A stretch of 64,000 nt of DNA from Rhodopirellula sp. P2 (lineage in GTDB: Bacteria; Planctomycetota; Planctomycetia; Pirellulales; Pirellulaceae), in assembly GCF_028768465.1 (NCBI RefSeq), contig NZ_CP118225.1, forward strand, positions 5,313,001 to 5,377,000. Direction: 5' to 3'. The position numbers and the translations under genes are program-made. Below are positions 24,048-33,661 of this stretch, in pieces. Position 1 is the stretch's first letter. Each line of letters opens with the position of its first letter. The notes beneath the pieces are model-generated. The model was given only the letters and a program-made list of their open reading frames with translations. It had not been told where the DNA came from and did not search any database.

Positions 24048-27000
24048 ATGTTTGAAAAATTCCTTCATCGGCCCGCCCTCGCCATCGTCATCTCGCTGCT
24101 GATCCTGTTCATGGGCGGACTGGCGATCAACGTGCTGCCGATTTCGCAGTTCCCCTCGGTCGCGCCGCCGAGCGTCAGGGTCTCGGTGTCGTACCCCGGT
24201 GCGAGTGCCAAGATCCTGATCGACTCGACGATGGTGATTTTGGAACAAGCCATCAACGGTGTCCCCAACATGCGGTACATGCTCAGCGACGCGACCAGCG
24301 CCGGTGAGGGCACGATTCAGGTCATCTTCGAACCTGGCACCGATCCCGACGTCGCGGTGATGAACGTGAACAACCGCGTGCAGATGGTCAAGAACAACTT
24401 GCCTCCGATTGTGGAACGCGAGGGCATCATCGTGATGCAAAACATGAGCAGCATGCTGATGTACGTGAACGTGTTCAGCACCGACGAAAACGTCGACCAG
24501 AACTACCTTTACAACTATTCCACCGTCAACATCCTGAATGAAATCAAACGCATTCCCGGGGTCGGTTTCGCATCCATCTTGGGTAACCGTTCGTACGCGA
24601 TGCGAGTCGAACTGGATCTCGATCGCATGCGTGCCTACCACATCGACGCGGAAGACGTGATGGAAGCACTGGCCGATCAGAGCATGATCGGCACGCCAGG
24701 CCGCCTTGGCCAAGCAACCGGCACGACATCCCAAACGCTGGAATACGTGCTGACTTGGGTCGGCCGCTACACGACCCCCGAGGAATACGAGCAGATCATC
24801 CTCCGAGCGAGTCCCGAGGGCGAAATCCTGCGACTGTCCGATGTCGCCACGATCTCACTGGGTTCCTCGTTTTATGACTTGTACTCCGACATTGATGGAC
24901 TGCCCGCGGCGGCCATTGTTCTCAAGCAAACACCGGGATCCAACGCAGCGGACGTGATCGAACAGGTCAAAGCGAAGGTCGAAGAGATCAAGGCAAAACA
25001 ATTCCCGCCTGGGATGGACTACGCCGTCACCTACGATGTCTCAAACTTCCTCGACGCCTCGATCGAAAAGGTGCTGCACACGCTGTTTGAAGCGTTCATT
25101 CTGGTGTCGTTGGTCGTGTATCTGTTCCTCGGCGATTTCCGCAGCACGTTGATTCCGACATTGGCGGTTCCCGTGTCCTTGATTGGCACGTTCTTCTTCA
25201 TGCTGATGTTTGGCATGTCGATCAACCTGATCACGCTGTTTGCACTCGTGCTCGCCATTGGGGTCGTGGTCGATGATGCCATCGTGGTGGTTGAAGCGGT
25301 CCATGAAAAGATGCACGCAAAGCACCTCGGTCCGTATCAAGCGACCCGCGAAGTGGTGCAGGAAATCAGCGGGGCGATCATCGCGATCACCTTGGTCATG
25401 ACCGCCGTTTTCATTCCAGTCACATTCATGACTGGTCCCGTCGGTGTGTTCTATCGTCAATTCGCTTTGACGATGGCGATGGCAATCGTGATCTCGGGCG
25501 TCGTCGCGTTGTCGTTGACGCCCGTGCTGTGTGCGATGATTCTGAAACCGCTGGATGACAACGTCCAACGCGGCATCCTCGGACTTTTGAATCGCGGGAT
25601 ACAGAAAGTCGCGGGCCGGTATGCGTTTGTTCTGCGGGCGTTGGTCAGCCTCTTGTTGGGCATCGCCGTCGGAACGGGAGTTCACTTCCTATTGCACGTT
25701 GAATTGGTTCACGAAGTCCTCTCAGAACAGATGGAGTTGACGGACACGCGGATCGACATCATCGCTGGCGTCGTTGCTTTGCTAGCTGCCTTTTCGTTCC
25801 GCGCCGCGTTCTCAGGTTTCGATGGGGGTGCGAAGAAGCGCAGCCCGATCGGTCTGTTTCTGCATGGATTTGATCGTAGCGTCGAATCCGTCACGGGTGG
25901 CTACGCTCGTGTGCTCCGTCACATCATCAGTCGCCGAGTGGTGACGATCGCCGTGATCGCGGTGTTCGGATATGGCATTTTAGTCGTCAACCAAGTCTTG
26001 CCAACGGGGTTTATTCCGCTGGAAGACCAAGGAATGATCTACGGCATTGTGCAGACACCACCTGGTTCGACACTTGAATACACCAACTCAAAGTGCCATG
26101 AACTGCAATCGATTTGCAAACAAATGGATGAAGTCACCTCGGTTTCCTCGATCGCCGGTTACGAGGTCCTGACCGAGGGCCGCGGTTCGAATGCGGGCAC
26201 CTGCATCATCAACTTGAAACCGTGGGCAGACCGGGAACTGACATCGCGAGAGATCATTGAAGAATTGGAGGAACGCGGGACTCAGATCGCCAACGTCAAA
26301 CTGGAATTCTTTGAACCGCCCGCTGTGCCTGGTTTTGGTGCCGCCGGTGGGTTCTCGGTCAACTTGCTCGACAAAACCAACAGCGGCGACTACGCCGCGT
26401 TGGGCCAAGTCACCGACGAGTTCATGTCAGCCCTGAGCAAGCGGCCTGAGCTGAAGGGTTTGTTCACGTTCTTCGCCGCCAACTACCCGCAGTATGAGGT
26501 CATCATCGACAACGATGTCGCGATGCAGAAGGGCGTGTCCATCAAAGACGCGATGGCGAATTTGTCCATCGTGATTGGCAGCACCTGGGAACAAGGCTTC
26601 GTGCGTTTCGGGCAGTTCTACAAGGTCTACGTCCAAGCCCAACCCAAATTCCGTCGCTACCCGGAAGACCTCGACAACATGTTCGTGAAAAACGAGGATG
26701 GCGAGATGGTGCCCTACTCCGCGTTCATGCGAATTGAGAAGAAGCAGGGCCTGAACGAAATCAGCCGCTACAACCTCTATCCAACCGCTCCCATCCAAGG
26801 CGCACCAGCATCCGGATACAGCAGTGGCGAAGCGATCGCGGCAATCAAACAAGTCGCCGAAGAAACCCTTCCCAACGGGTTCGACATTGACTGGCAAGGT
26901 TTGTCATACGACGAAGCCAAATCGGGCAACACAGCGGTCTACATTTTCCTGATTGTGGTGATCTTCGTTTACATGGTGTTGGTGGGCCAATACGAAAGCT

Positions 27001-27482
27001 TCCTCATTCCGTTAGCCGTGTTGACGTCGCTGCCCGTGGGCATTTTCGGTTCGTTTGCCTTCCTTCAATCCATGGGATTGGCCAATGACGTGTACTGTCA
27101 AATCGGATTGGTGATGTTGGTCGGTCTGCTCGGAAAGAACGCCATCCTGATCATCGAATTCGCGGTCCAGCGACGCCAGGAAGGCTTGAGCATCATGGAA
27201 GCGGGCATCGAAGGCGGCAAACTGCGTTTTCGCCCCATTCTGATGACTTCGTTCGCCTTCATCGCAGGTCTGATCCCACTGGTGCGAGCCACCGGGCCTG
27301 GAGCCATCGGAAACCGCACGATCGGAACGACCGCTGTCGGTGGCATGTTGCTGGGCACGCTGGTTGGCGTCTTGGTGATCCCAGGACTCTACTACCTGTT
27401 CGCAAAGATGGCCGACGGTCGAACTCTGATTCGTGACGAACACGACCAACCTCTCAGCGAAATCTTCGAACGGGAACACTGA
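24048..27482 (+). CDS. RND multidrug efflux permease (HAE1/AcrB family) with insertion
   Basis: The 1144-residue pump has the family's two halves. The proton-relay pair D-D occurs in G-V-V-V-D-D-A-I-V-V-V-E (about 408), and the partner Lys in G-L-L-G-K-N-A-I-L-I-I-E (about 1027). The N-terminal porter segment V-L-P-I-S-Q-F-P-S-V-A-P-P is typical of HAE1. It is about 100 residues longer than AcrB (about 1049). The excess lies at about 505-612, between TM6 and TM7, and has two extra hydrophobic stretches. The gene is 184 bp after the adaptor gene; the outer-membrane partner follows, so this is a complete tripartite efflux operon. Confidence 0.95.
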   Translation: MFEKFLHRPALAIVISLLILFMGGLAINVLPISQFPSVAPPSVRVSVSYPGASAKILIDSTMVILEQAINGVPNMRYMLSDATSAGEGTIQVIFEPGTDPDVAVMNVNNRVQMVKNNLPPIVEREGIIVMQNMSSMLMYVNVFSTDENVDQNYLYNYSTVNILNEIKRIPGVGFASILGNRSYAMRVELDLDRMRAYHIDAEDVMEALADQSMIGTPGRLGQATGTTSQTLEYVLTWVGRYTTPEEYEQIILRASPEGEILRLSDVATISLGSSFYDLYSDIDGLPAAAIVLKQTPGSNAADVIEQVKAKVEEIKAKQFPPGMDYAVTYDVSNFLDASIEKVLHTLFEAFILVSLVVYLFLGDFRSTLIPTLAVPVSLIGTFFFMLMFGMSINLITLFALVLAIGVVVDDAIVVVEAVHEKMHAKHLGPYQATREVVQEISGAIIAITLVMTAVFIPVTFMTGPVGVFYRQFALTMAMAIVISGVVALSLTPVLCAMILKPLDDNVQRGILGLLNRGIQKVAGRYAFVLRALVSLLLGIAVGTGVHFLLHVELVHEVLSEQMELTDTRIDIIAGVVALLAAFSFRAAFSGFDGGAKKRSPIGLFLHGFDRSVESVTGGYARVLRHIISRRVVTIAVIAVFGYGILVVNQVLPTGFIPLEDQGMIYGIVQTPPGSTLEYTNSKCHELQSICKQMDEVTSVSSIAGYEVLTEGRGSNAGTCIINLKPWADRELTSREIIEELEERGTQIANVKLEFFEPPAVPGFGAAGGFSVNLLDKTNSGDYAALGQVTDEFMSALSKRPELKGLFTFFAANYPQYEVIIDNDVAMQKGVSIKDAMANLSIVIGSTWEQGFVRFGQFYKVYVQAQPKFRRYPEDLDNMFVKNEDGEMVPYSAFMRIEKKQGLNEISRYNLYPTAPIQGAPASGYSSGEAIAAIKQVAEETLPNGFDIDWQGLSYDEAKSGNTAVYIFLIVVIFVYMVLVGQYESFLIPLAVLTSLPVGIFGSFAFLQSMGLANDVYCQIGLVMLVGLLGKNAILIIEFAVQRRQEGLSIMEAGIEGGKLRFRPILMTSFAFIAGLIPLVRATGPGAIGNRTIGTTAVGGMLLGTLVGVLVIPGLYYLFAKMADGRTLIRDEHDQPLSEIFEREH

Positions 27483-27770
27483 TCAATCCACCAAAACGCT
27501 GCATTGGGAATGTCTGCCACATGCCTCTCAACCGGACTCGCCGGCAAAGCCGCCGGAGTCCGAAGAACTGATCTGCAAATGTTGGCACAATTCGCTCAGA
27601 TGGACTAAAGCGTCGATCGCTGTCGGGATCACCGACGACACTCCACCTACCGATCAAATTGACCGTGAGGCGTCATCGCTTTCCAGTGAAACGGCAACTC
27701 GTCAGTCAATGCGGATTCAAGAACATGTTTCGGCAGGATGCCGATCCCCGCCAGTTCATCAAGGACGAAC

Positions 27771-29630
27771 ATGAACCATCCAACGACGCACGCTTCACGC
27801 AACAACTCTTCCAAACGTGCCTCCATCGCTGCCTTGATCTGCGGCTCATTGCTGGCGTTTCCCGGATGCGGCATCCCTGGCCTACGAGGTTCTAAGGCAG
27901 GACCTTCCATGCCCCAGCATTACAACTGGAACAACGGCATGGGCTCCACCAGCCATCCAACCGTGGCGAACGATTCTGGTGTCCCCAGCGAAATCGCACC
28001 GCTGGTTGAGACGGCCTCCTTCGTCGAGACGGCTGAGCCTGACGAATCCCAAGAGGCTCGCAAGCTTTCGCCTACCAACACGCAATTGGCGTCCGCGACA
28101 ACCGACGAAGAGCCGAAAACGTTCGCGAGCTACATCCAATCGACGAATCTCGCCCCCGACCCGTCTTCGCTTGTCCAGGAAGCGGTCGACGCAGCAGAAC
28201 GGCAATCGAATCAGCCAGCCAAGATCGTACTGGCAAACGCTCCCACGCAAACCGTTTCTTCCTCGGTGATCGACGAGTCTGGCGACCACGCAATTTACGA
28301 TGAAGCGGACTTGAACTTCGGGATCTCAACGCTCCAGAACTCAGCTCAATTGCCGCAAAGCGTGTTCTACACTGACCCGTATTTGCTGGACCTGATCACT
28401 CAAGCAATGGTCGGAAACCAAGAACTGAGAATCCTCTCCGAGGAAATTCAAATTGCCTGCAATGAAACCTATGCACGCAGCGGCGAGTATCGACCTTTCG
28501 TGACCGCCGGGGTCGGTGCTGGAGTCGAAAAGTCGGGCCGGCACACGCGAGACGGCGCTGTAGAAGAACAACTCGAGGTCGCCCCCGGACGAGGCTTTCC
28601 TGATCCGCTCCCGGACTTCTTGGTCGCCGCCAATGTGTCGTGGGAAATGGACATTTGGAAACGATTGCGGAATGCCCAAAACGCCGCAGCAATGCGTTAC
28701 TTGGCAACCCAAGAGGGACGGAACTACATCATCACTCGCTTGGTCGCCGAAGTCGCCGACAACTATTACGAACTGCTGGCACTCGATAACCGAATGTTGA
28801 CGCTCGAAAAAACCATCGAGATTCAACAGCGAAGCCTCGACATATCCAATGCGATGAAGGAAGCCGGGCGTGGCAATCAACTGGCCGTTCAGCGTTTCCA
28901 AGCCGAGGTACATAAGAACGCAAGTGAACGAGCCGTCATCGCCCAAGAGATCGTCGAAGCTGAGAACCGAATCAACTTCTTGGTCGGTCGTTATCCACAA
29001 CACGTGGACCGAACCGAGGTGAACTTCATTGACCTGAACATGCAAACGCTGAGTTCAGGCGTCCCGTCGGAGCTGCTGCAAAACCGAGCCGACATTCGCG
29101 AGGCAGAACGCCAGGTCGTCGCCGCAGGGTTGGACATCAAGGTTGCTCGCGCTCGTTTCTATCCGTCTCTGACGCTGACCGGTGGACTCGGTTGGAACGC
29201 GTTCGCCACAGGGTACTTGTTCCGAACGCCAGAATCGCTCATCTACAGCGTCGCGGGAGACATCGTGGGTCCGCTGATTAACAAACGAGCGATCCAAGCC
29301 GACTACCGAACGGCGAATGCGGTTCAGTTGCAGAGCATCTACAACTACCAACAAACCGTTCTGGAAGCACACATCGAAGTGGTCAACCTCGTTTCCAAGG
29401 TCGACAATTACCGCAACAGCATCGAGATCAAGAAGCAACAACTTCAGTCGTTGGAAGAGTCCGTCGACAGTGCTGGCAAACTGTTCCAAAACGCTCGCGT
29501 GGAGTACGTCGAAGTGCTGCTCGCTCAACGGGAATTGATGGAAGCCAAGATGTTGCTGATCGATACCAAGCAAGAAGAACTCAGCGCGATCATCAACGCC
29601 TACCAAGCCCTTGGTGGTGGTGGTTTTTAG
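27771..29630 (+). CDS. Outer-membrane efflux channel lipoprotein, TolC/NodT family
   Basis: Product of 619 residues from ATG 27771, chosen because the lipoprotein signal (A-L-I-C-G-S-L-L-A-F-P-G-C) directly follows; ATG 27738 is possible. The first 200 residues after the lipid Cys are a low-complexity Thr/Ser/Glu-rich linker. Two TolC-type repeats follow with long helices (N-Q-E-L-R-I-L-S-E-E-I, about 217) and Y-P-S-L-T-L-T-G-G-L-G-W. The motif A-D-I-R-E-A-E-R-Q-V is typical of NodT proteins. The long N-terminal linker is unusual. It starts 288 bp after the permease gene; that gap holds nothing recognisable. Confidence 0.93.
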   Translation: MNHPTTHASRNNSSKRASIAALICGSLLAFPGCGIPGLRGSKAGPSMPQHYNWNNGMGSTSHPTVANDSGVPSEIAPLVETASFVETAEPDESQEARKLSPTNTQLASATTDEEPKTFASYIQSTNLAPDPSSLVQEAVDAAERQSNQPAKIVLANAPTQTVSSSVIDESGDHAIYDEADLNFGISTLQNSAQLPQSVFYTDPYLLDLITQAMVGNQELRILSEEIQIACNETYARSGEYRPFVTAGVGAGVEKSGRHTRDGAVEEQLEVAPGRGFPDPLPDFLVAANVSWEMDIWKRLRNAQNAAAMRYLATQEGRNYIITRLVAEVADNYYELLALDNRMLTLEKTIEIQQRSLDISNAMKEAGRGNQLAVQRFQAEVHKNASERAVIAQEIVEAENRINFLVGRYPQHVDRTEVNFIDLNMQTLSSGVPSELLQNRADIREAERQVVAAGLDIKVARARFYPSLTLTGGLGWNAFATGYLFRTPESLIYSVAGDIVGPLINKRAIQADYRTANAVQLQSIYNYQQTVLEAHIEVVNLVSKVDNYRNSIEIKKQQLQSLEESVDSAGKLFQNARVEYVEVLLAQRELMEAKMLLIDTKQEELSAIINAYQALGGGGF

Positions 29631-29841
29631 CCCGCACCGGAACCAATTTTCGTCGGCTCACACTCGACGGTGGTTGATCTCCAGCGGCCCCAAGCAACGC
29701 CAAGGTTGACAACCGAATCCGCCCCGATGAAGAATTGCTCATCAGCGTGTTGCTCGAAGGAACACTGGCAAAGTTGATTGGAACGGTTCGGAATGAACAA
29801 CATGCCAGACGTTGCATCCGGCAGTCGTCGAGCGGGACCGT

Positions 29842-31200
29842 CTAGGCACCGATCAAATCAGACAGAGATTCAATCGCTTGCGTGGCTTCTTCACGCGTCG
29901 CGGCACCACCCAGGCACAATCGCAGAGCTTCCGGAGGCTCGATTCCGAAGCAAAACTCGTCCGACGCGACCGCACCAAGCGCATAACCTCGCATCCAGTC
30001 AATCACTCGGGCGCGAGGCTGTGATTTCGGAAGTTGGATCCAAGCGTGGAAGCCGTTCTCGGCCGCAACCAGTATTTCTTTCGGAAGACAATGCGACAGC
30101 ACTTTGCGGCGGGCTCGGGTTTCCGATCGAACGGCTGCCAAGATTGCATCGGCCAGCCCGCTTTCGATCCAGCGAGTGACCAGCGCCGTCGTCAACGGAG
30201 ATGCCATCACGGAAACTGCCCGCAAGCTGGCTGCGAAATCTCTTGGTTCCATTGCATGCGGCGTCAACAGATAAGCGATCCGCAGCCCCGGCCCCAAACA
30301 TTTGGCGAGACTCGCGACATAAAACGTCAGCTCAGGGGCGAGCATCGCTATCGCGGGAGGAGCGTTGACCGGTAAGAATCCATAGGCATCGTCTTCCACA
30401 ATCGCGATTCCGTGCCGGCGTGCCACTTCCACAATCTCCACTCTGCGATTCAGCGGAACCGTTTCGGTGGTTGGATTTCGGAGCGTTGGGTTCTGGTAGA
30501 GAACACGCACGTTCTTTCGAGACGCCGCTTCGTCCAGTGCCGCAGGATCGATCCCATGCTGATCGGTTGCAAGACCATGCAACGACGTCCCAATCGTCTG
30601 GGCGATCCCTCGCAGACCTGGATAGGTGATCGATTCGCAAGCAATCGAACCGCCGTGCGTCAACAGGGTAGAGAGAACCGCACTGATTGCCGTGTGAGCT
30701 CCCGCAGTAACGTGCAGCGAATGATGATCCAACAACACACCCCGCCGGGAAAGCCAAGCGGTGGCAGCGGCCTTGTCTTGCGACACTCCTCCGCTGGGTT
30801 GATAACGCAACAATTGAGGAAGCATCTCACCAACCGAAGTCATCGACGCCCGCATCTGCCCCAGCAACACCGCATCGGTGATATCGGGTGGTTGGTTCAT
30901 GCTGCGATCAGCCAAATCGGCTCGGCGCGTGGCCAATGAATCAGGCAGCAGGGCCGCTCGAACAAAGGTCCCGGAGCCCACTCTTGCTTCAATCAAACCG
31001 ATGCGTGCCGCTTCCGCGTAACCACGAGCCACCGTCGTCACATCCAAGTTCATCTGTTTCGCGAGGGCTCGCTGAGTAGGCAAATGATCCCCCGCCACGA
31101 GCTTGCCATCCGCGATGTCGTCGGCGATTGCGCGGGCAATCCCTTCGAACAACGGCACTTTGCAGCAGGTCAAATCGGGGGTCCAGTCACTACGGCGCAT
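29842..31200 (-). CDS. MocR-type GntR/aminotransferase fusion transcriptional regulator
   Basis: The 452-residue protein has a winged-helix GntR domain at residues 15-85 (L-F-E-G-I-A-R-A-I-A, L-P-T-Q-R-A-L-A-K-Q-M, G-S-G-T-F-V). A fold-type I aminotransferase domain follows, with the PLP lysine in Y-V-A-S-L-A-K-C-L-G-P-G-L-R (about 300) and the motif Y-Q-N-P-T-L-R-N-P-T. MocR proteins bind PLP or an amino-compound effector and usually control a neighbouring gene. The divergent sulfite reductase operon, 252 bp away, is the natural candidate target, but this is inference. Confidence 0.93.
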   Translation of the reverse strand: MRRSDWTPDLTCCKVPLFEGIARAIADDIADGKLVAGDHLPTQRALAKQMNLDVTTVARGYAEAARIGLIEARVGSGTFVRAALLPDSLATRRADLADRSMNQPPDITDAVLLGQMRASMTSVGEMLPQLLRYQPSGGVSQDKAAATAWLSRRGVLLDHHSLHVTAGAHTAISAVLSTLLTHGGSIACESITYPGLRGIAQTIGTSLHGLATDQHGIDPAALDEAASRKNVRVLYQNPTLRNPTTETVPLNRRVEIVEVARRHGIAIVEDDAYGFLPVNAPPAIAMLAPELTFYVASLAKCLGPGLRIAYLLTPHAMEPRDFAASLRAVSVMASPLTTALVTRWIESGLADAILAAVRSETRARRKVLSHCLPKEILVAAENGFHAWIQLPKSQPRARVIDWMRGYALGAVASDEFCFGIEPPEALRLCLGGAATREEATQAIESLSDLIGA

Positions 31201-31420
31201 CGGGCATCGACTTGGTTTCGAAGGTTGACAAACTCAGACGGATTCGAGTCATCGTACCCCGCAACTTCGTCAGGCTACACCTCAGCGGACACACTGCGTC
31301 AGATCCAACTGAATTGAGTGGTTGTTTGAATGGATCATTGATTGGATTGGGGACAAACAGAACCTCGATTGCGCGTGAAATGGATCCCGTGTCTTGTTCG
31401 TCTTCGTCCCCTTTTCTAGC

Positions 31421-31437
31421 GTGAGCACATCGCTCAC
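31421..31437. promoter_or_regulatory. Inverted repeat and ribosome binding site before sulfite reductase
   Basis: GTGAGC-ACATC-GCTCAC, a 6-bp inverted repeat with 5-base centre, lies 15 bp upstream of the sulfite reductase ATG and just before a purine-rich GGGGAAAG (31442-31449). It could be a regulator site or a leader hairpin that hides the RBS. No clear -35/-10 pair was found. Confidence 0.3.
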
Positions 31438-31452
31438 TCCTGGGGAAAGCAC

Positions 31453-33198
31453 ATGACGAAGAACGTCAATCACAACGAAAAGCCAAATGCCGTCGAAAAG
31501 ATCAAAGCGGAAAGCCGATGGTTGGCTGGCCGTATCGCGGAGGATTTACAAAAGGACACCAACCAATTTGAGAAGGACAACCTGCAACTCTTGAAGTTCC
31601 ATGGGACGTACCAACAAGACAATCGGGATTTACGGTCAGAACTGCGAAAGTTAGGCCAAGACAAAGCATTCTCGATGATGATCCGCTGCCGCATCCCAGG
31701 CGGGAGGATGACTGCCAAGCAGTTCCTTGCCCATCTTGACATCTGTGAACTTCTCGGCAACTCGACCATGAAGATCACAACACGCCAAACGATTCAATTG
31801 CATGGTGTCGTCAAGCAGGATCTGCGCGAAACGATTCGGCGCATCAACACGCTTGGGCTATCCACTCTGGCCGCCTGCGGCGATGTCAACCGGAATGTGA
31901 TGTGTTGCCCGGCGAAACGCAACGATTCGATTCGTGAAGAACTTCAGCGATTGACCGATGAACTCGCCGAGTCTCTCGCGCCTCAAACGGGCGTGTACCG
32001 CGAATTGTGGGTGAAGGACGAACAGACTGGCGAAGAGATGATGGTCGGCGATGTTCGATCCGCTGACGAGGAGGTCGAACCCCTTTACGGCCCAACCTAC
32101 TTGCCTCGCAAATTCAAGTGTGGCGTGGTGCTCCCCGAAGACAATTGCATCGACGTCTACACCCAAGACTTGGGTTTCATTGCCGTCGTGCGTGATGCGG
32201 AAATAGTGGGCTACAACGTGATTGTAGGCGGTGGAATGGGGACCACCCCCAGTCAAAAGAAGACGTTTCCCGCGATCGCGAAACGATTGGGGTTCTGCAC
32301 ACCTGAACAAGCGATCGAGGTGGCCAAGGCAGTTTTGATTGTGCAGCGAGACAATGGCAATCGCGCTGACCGAAAAGTCGCCCGCATGAAGTACCTGATT
32401 GCGAACTGGGGCATCACCAGATTTCGCAACGAAGTTGAAAACGTGCTCGGGTATCCACTGAAAGTTTGTACCGACGATGACGTGCATGGCGTCGACGATC
32501 ACATGGGCTGGCAATCACAAAAGGATGGACGCTGGTCCTACGGTCTCTGCATCGAAAACGGCCGAGTCCGCGACACGGATGCTTCCAAAATTAAATCGGC
32601 ACTGCGAGAACTCGCCGAGACCCTCGGAACCGAAATTCGGCTGGCCGGGAACCAAAGCTTGATCTTTTGTGACCTGGAAGAATCACACCGCGATCACGTC
32701 TCACAAATTCTGCGGAAACACAATCTTCACAGCAGCGAGTCAACCAGTTTGGTGAGACGTTTTTCCATGGCCTGTGTGGCGTTGCCGTCGTGTGGGTTGG
32801 CAATCACCGAAGCTGAGCGGCGGCTGCCCGGCCTGATCGACGAACTCGAGAGCGTGTTGGCCAAACTTGGACTCAATTCCGAACGGTTCACAATTCGGAT
32901 GACCGGATGCCCGAACGGCTGTGCCCGCCCGTACGTCGCGGACGTCGCATTGGTTGGAAAGGCGGTCGATCGATACACGCTGTTCGTTGGCGGTACGCTG
33001 CTAGGGAATCGCATGGCGGAAATCTATCAAGACATGGTGTCGGCCGATGAGCTTGTTTCAGAATTGACTCGCGTGTTCACCATTTACAAACATCATCGCA
33101 ACGTGGGCGAAGCAATGGGCGATTTCTGCCATCGCATCGGCATCGAAAACCTACGAGCACACTGCGCGGAACTGAAGGACGAGGAGGTGACAATCTAA
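31453..33198 (+). CDS. Assimilatory sulfite reductase hemoprotein-type subunit
   Basis: This 581-residue protein has the duplicated ferredoxin-like plus sirohaem domains of sulfite/nitrite reductases. Cysteines for the 4Fe-4S/sirohaem centre are seen as C-V-A-L-P-S-C (about 440) and M-T-G-C-P-N-G-C (about 485). F-H-G-T-Y-Q-Q-D-N-R and K-I-T-T-R-Q-T-I-Q-L-H are the substrate-side motifs shared with CysI. The family reduces sulfite to sulfide (six electrons) in the cytoplasm; a nitrite reductase role is less likely from these motifs but not excluded. The stop (TAA) shares a base with the ATG of the next small gene. Confidence 0.9.
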   Translation: MTKNVNHNEKPNAVEKIKAESRWLAGRIAEDLQKDTNQFEKDNLQLLKFHGTYQQDNRDLRSELRKLGQDKAFSMMIRCRIPGGRMTAKQFLAHLDICELLGNSTMKITTRQTIQLHGVVKQDLRETIRRINTLGLSTLAACGDVNRNVMCCPAKRNDSIREELQRLTDELAESLAPQTGVYRELWVKDEQTGEEMMVGDVRSADEEVEPLYGPTYLPRKFKCGVVLPEDNCIDVYTQDLGFIAVVRDAEIVGYNVIVGGGMGTTPSQKKTFPAIAKRLGFCTPEQAIEVAKAVLIVQRDNGNRADRKVARMKYLIANWGITRFRNEVENVLGYPLKVCTDDDVHGVDDHMGWQSQKDGRWSYGLCIENGRVRDTDASKIKSALRELAETLGTEIRLAGNQSLIFCDLEESHRDHVSQILRKHNLHSSESTSLVRRFSMACVALPSCGLAITEAERRLPGLIDELESVLAKLGLNSERFTIRMTGCPNGCARPYVADVALVGKAVDRYTLFVGGTLLGNRMAEIYQDMVSADELVSELTRVFTIYKHHRNVGEAMGDFCHRIGIENLRAHCAELKDEEVTI

Positions 33199-33386
33199 TG
33201 GAACAACTCCGAGGACTTTGGCGCGATACAAAATGGGTGTGGGCATTCTTCGTTGGCTTCATCGCGATCATGGCAATCAGCGTCTCCTGGTTCTTCTTGC
33301 TTACACTCGCAGGATTGCCCGTCAGCTTTTGTTACTTTGCTTTCATCCGCTACGACGAACACGGCAATGAAAAAGCGGACTTCTGA
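33198..33386 (+). CDS. Small membrane protein coupled to sulfite reductase
   Basis: The 62-residue protein has two hydrophobic stretches (W-A-F-F-V-G-F-I-A-I-M-A-I-S-V-S and F-F-L-L-T-L-A-G-L-P-V-S-F-C-Y-F), joined closely, then an acidic tail D-E-H-G-N-E-K-A-D-F. Its ATG overlaps the upstream stop codon (TAATG), so it is translationally coupled. A possible role as a membrane partner for electron delivery to the reductase is speculation; the family is not recognised. Confidence 0.65.
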   Translation: MEQLRGLWRDTKWVWAFFVGFIAIMAISVSWFFLLTLAGLPVSFCYFAFIRYDEHGNEKADF

Positions 33387-33430
33387 ATCCGCGAGGGCAA
33401 CGAGACCTACCAGCCTGTTGATTGAGTCAG

Positions 33431-33451
33431 CCGGAACGCGATAGCGTCCGG
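33431..33451. repeat. Hairpin downstream of sulfite reductase operon
   Basis: CCGGAACGC-GATA-GCGTCCGG folds into an 8-bp stem with one bulged A. It lies 45 bp after the small membrane-protein gene. A terminator or a hairpin repeat; no U-tract. The rest of 33387-33661 has no recognised gene. Confidence 0.4.
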
Positions 33452-33661
33452 TTCGTCTCTGGTAACCGTGGGCGAACGCCCGTCGGCTGATCGTTGGATC
33501 TGCGAAACGTTCTCAATCAACAGTCTGCTACGGGCCGTGTCATCGGGGCAGAGGAATCCTGGACGACGGCGACCTGGCCCCTCTTTTCACTTCGTCGCCT
33601 CGGCTGGATCCAGAACCAATTGCAGATTGGTCACCCGTGCTTTTGCTACTAAGTCGGACGT

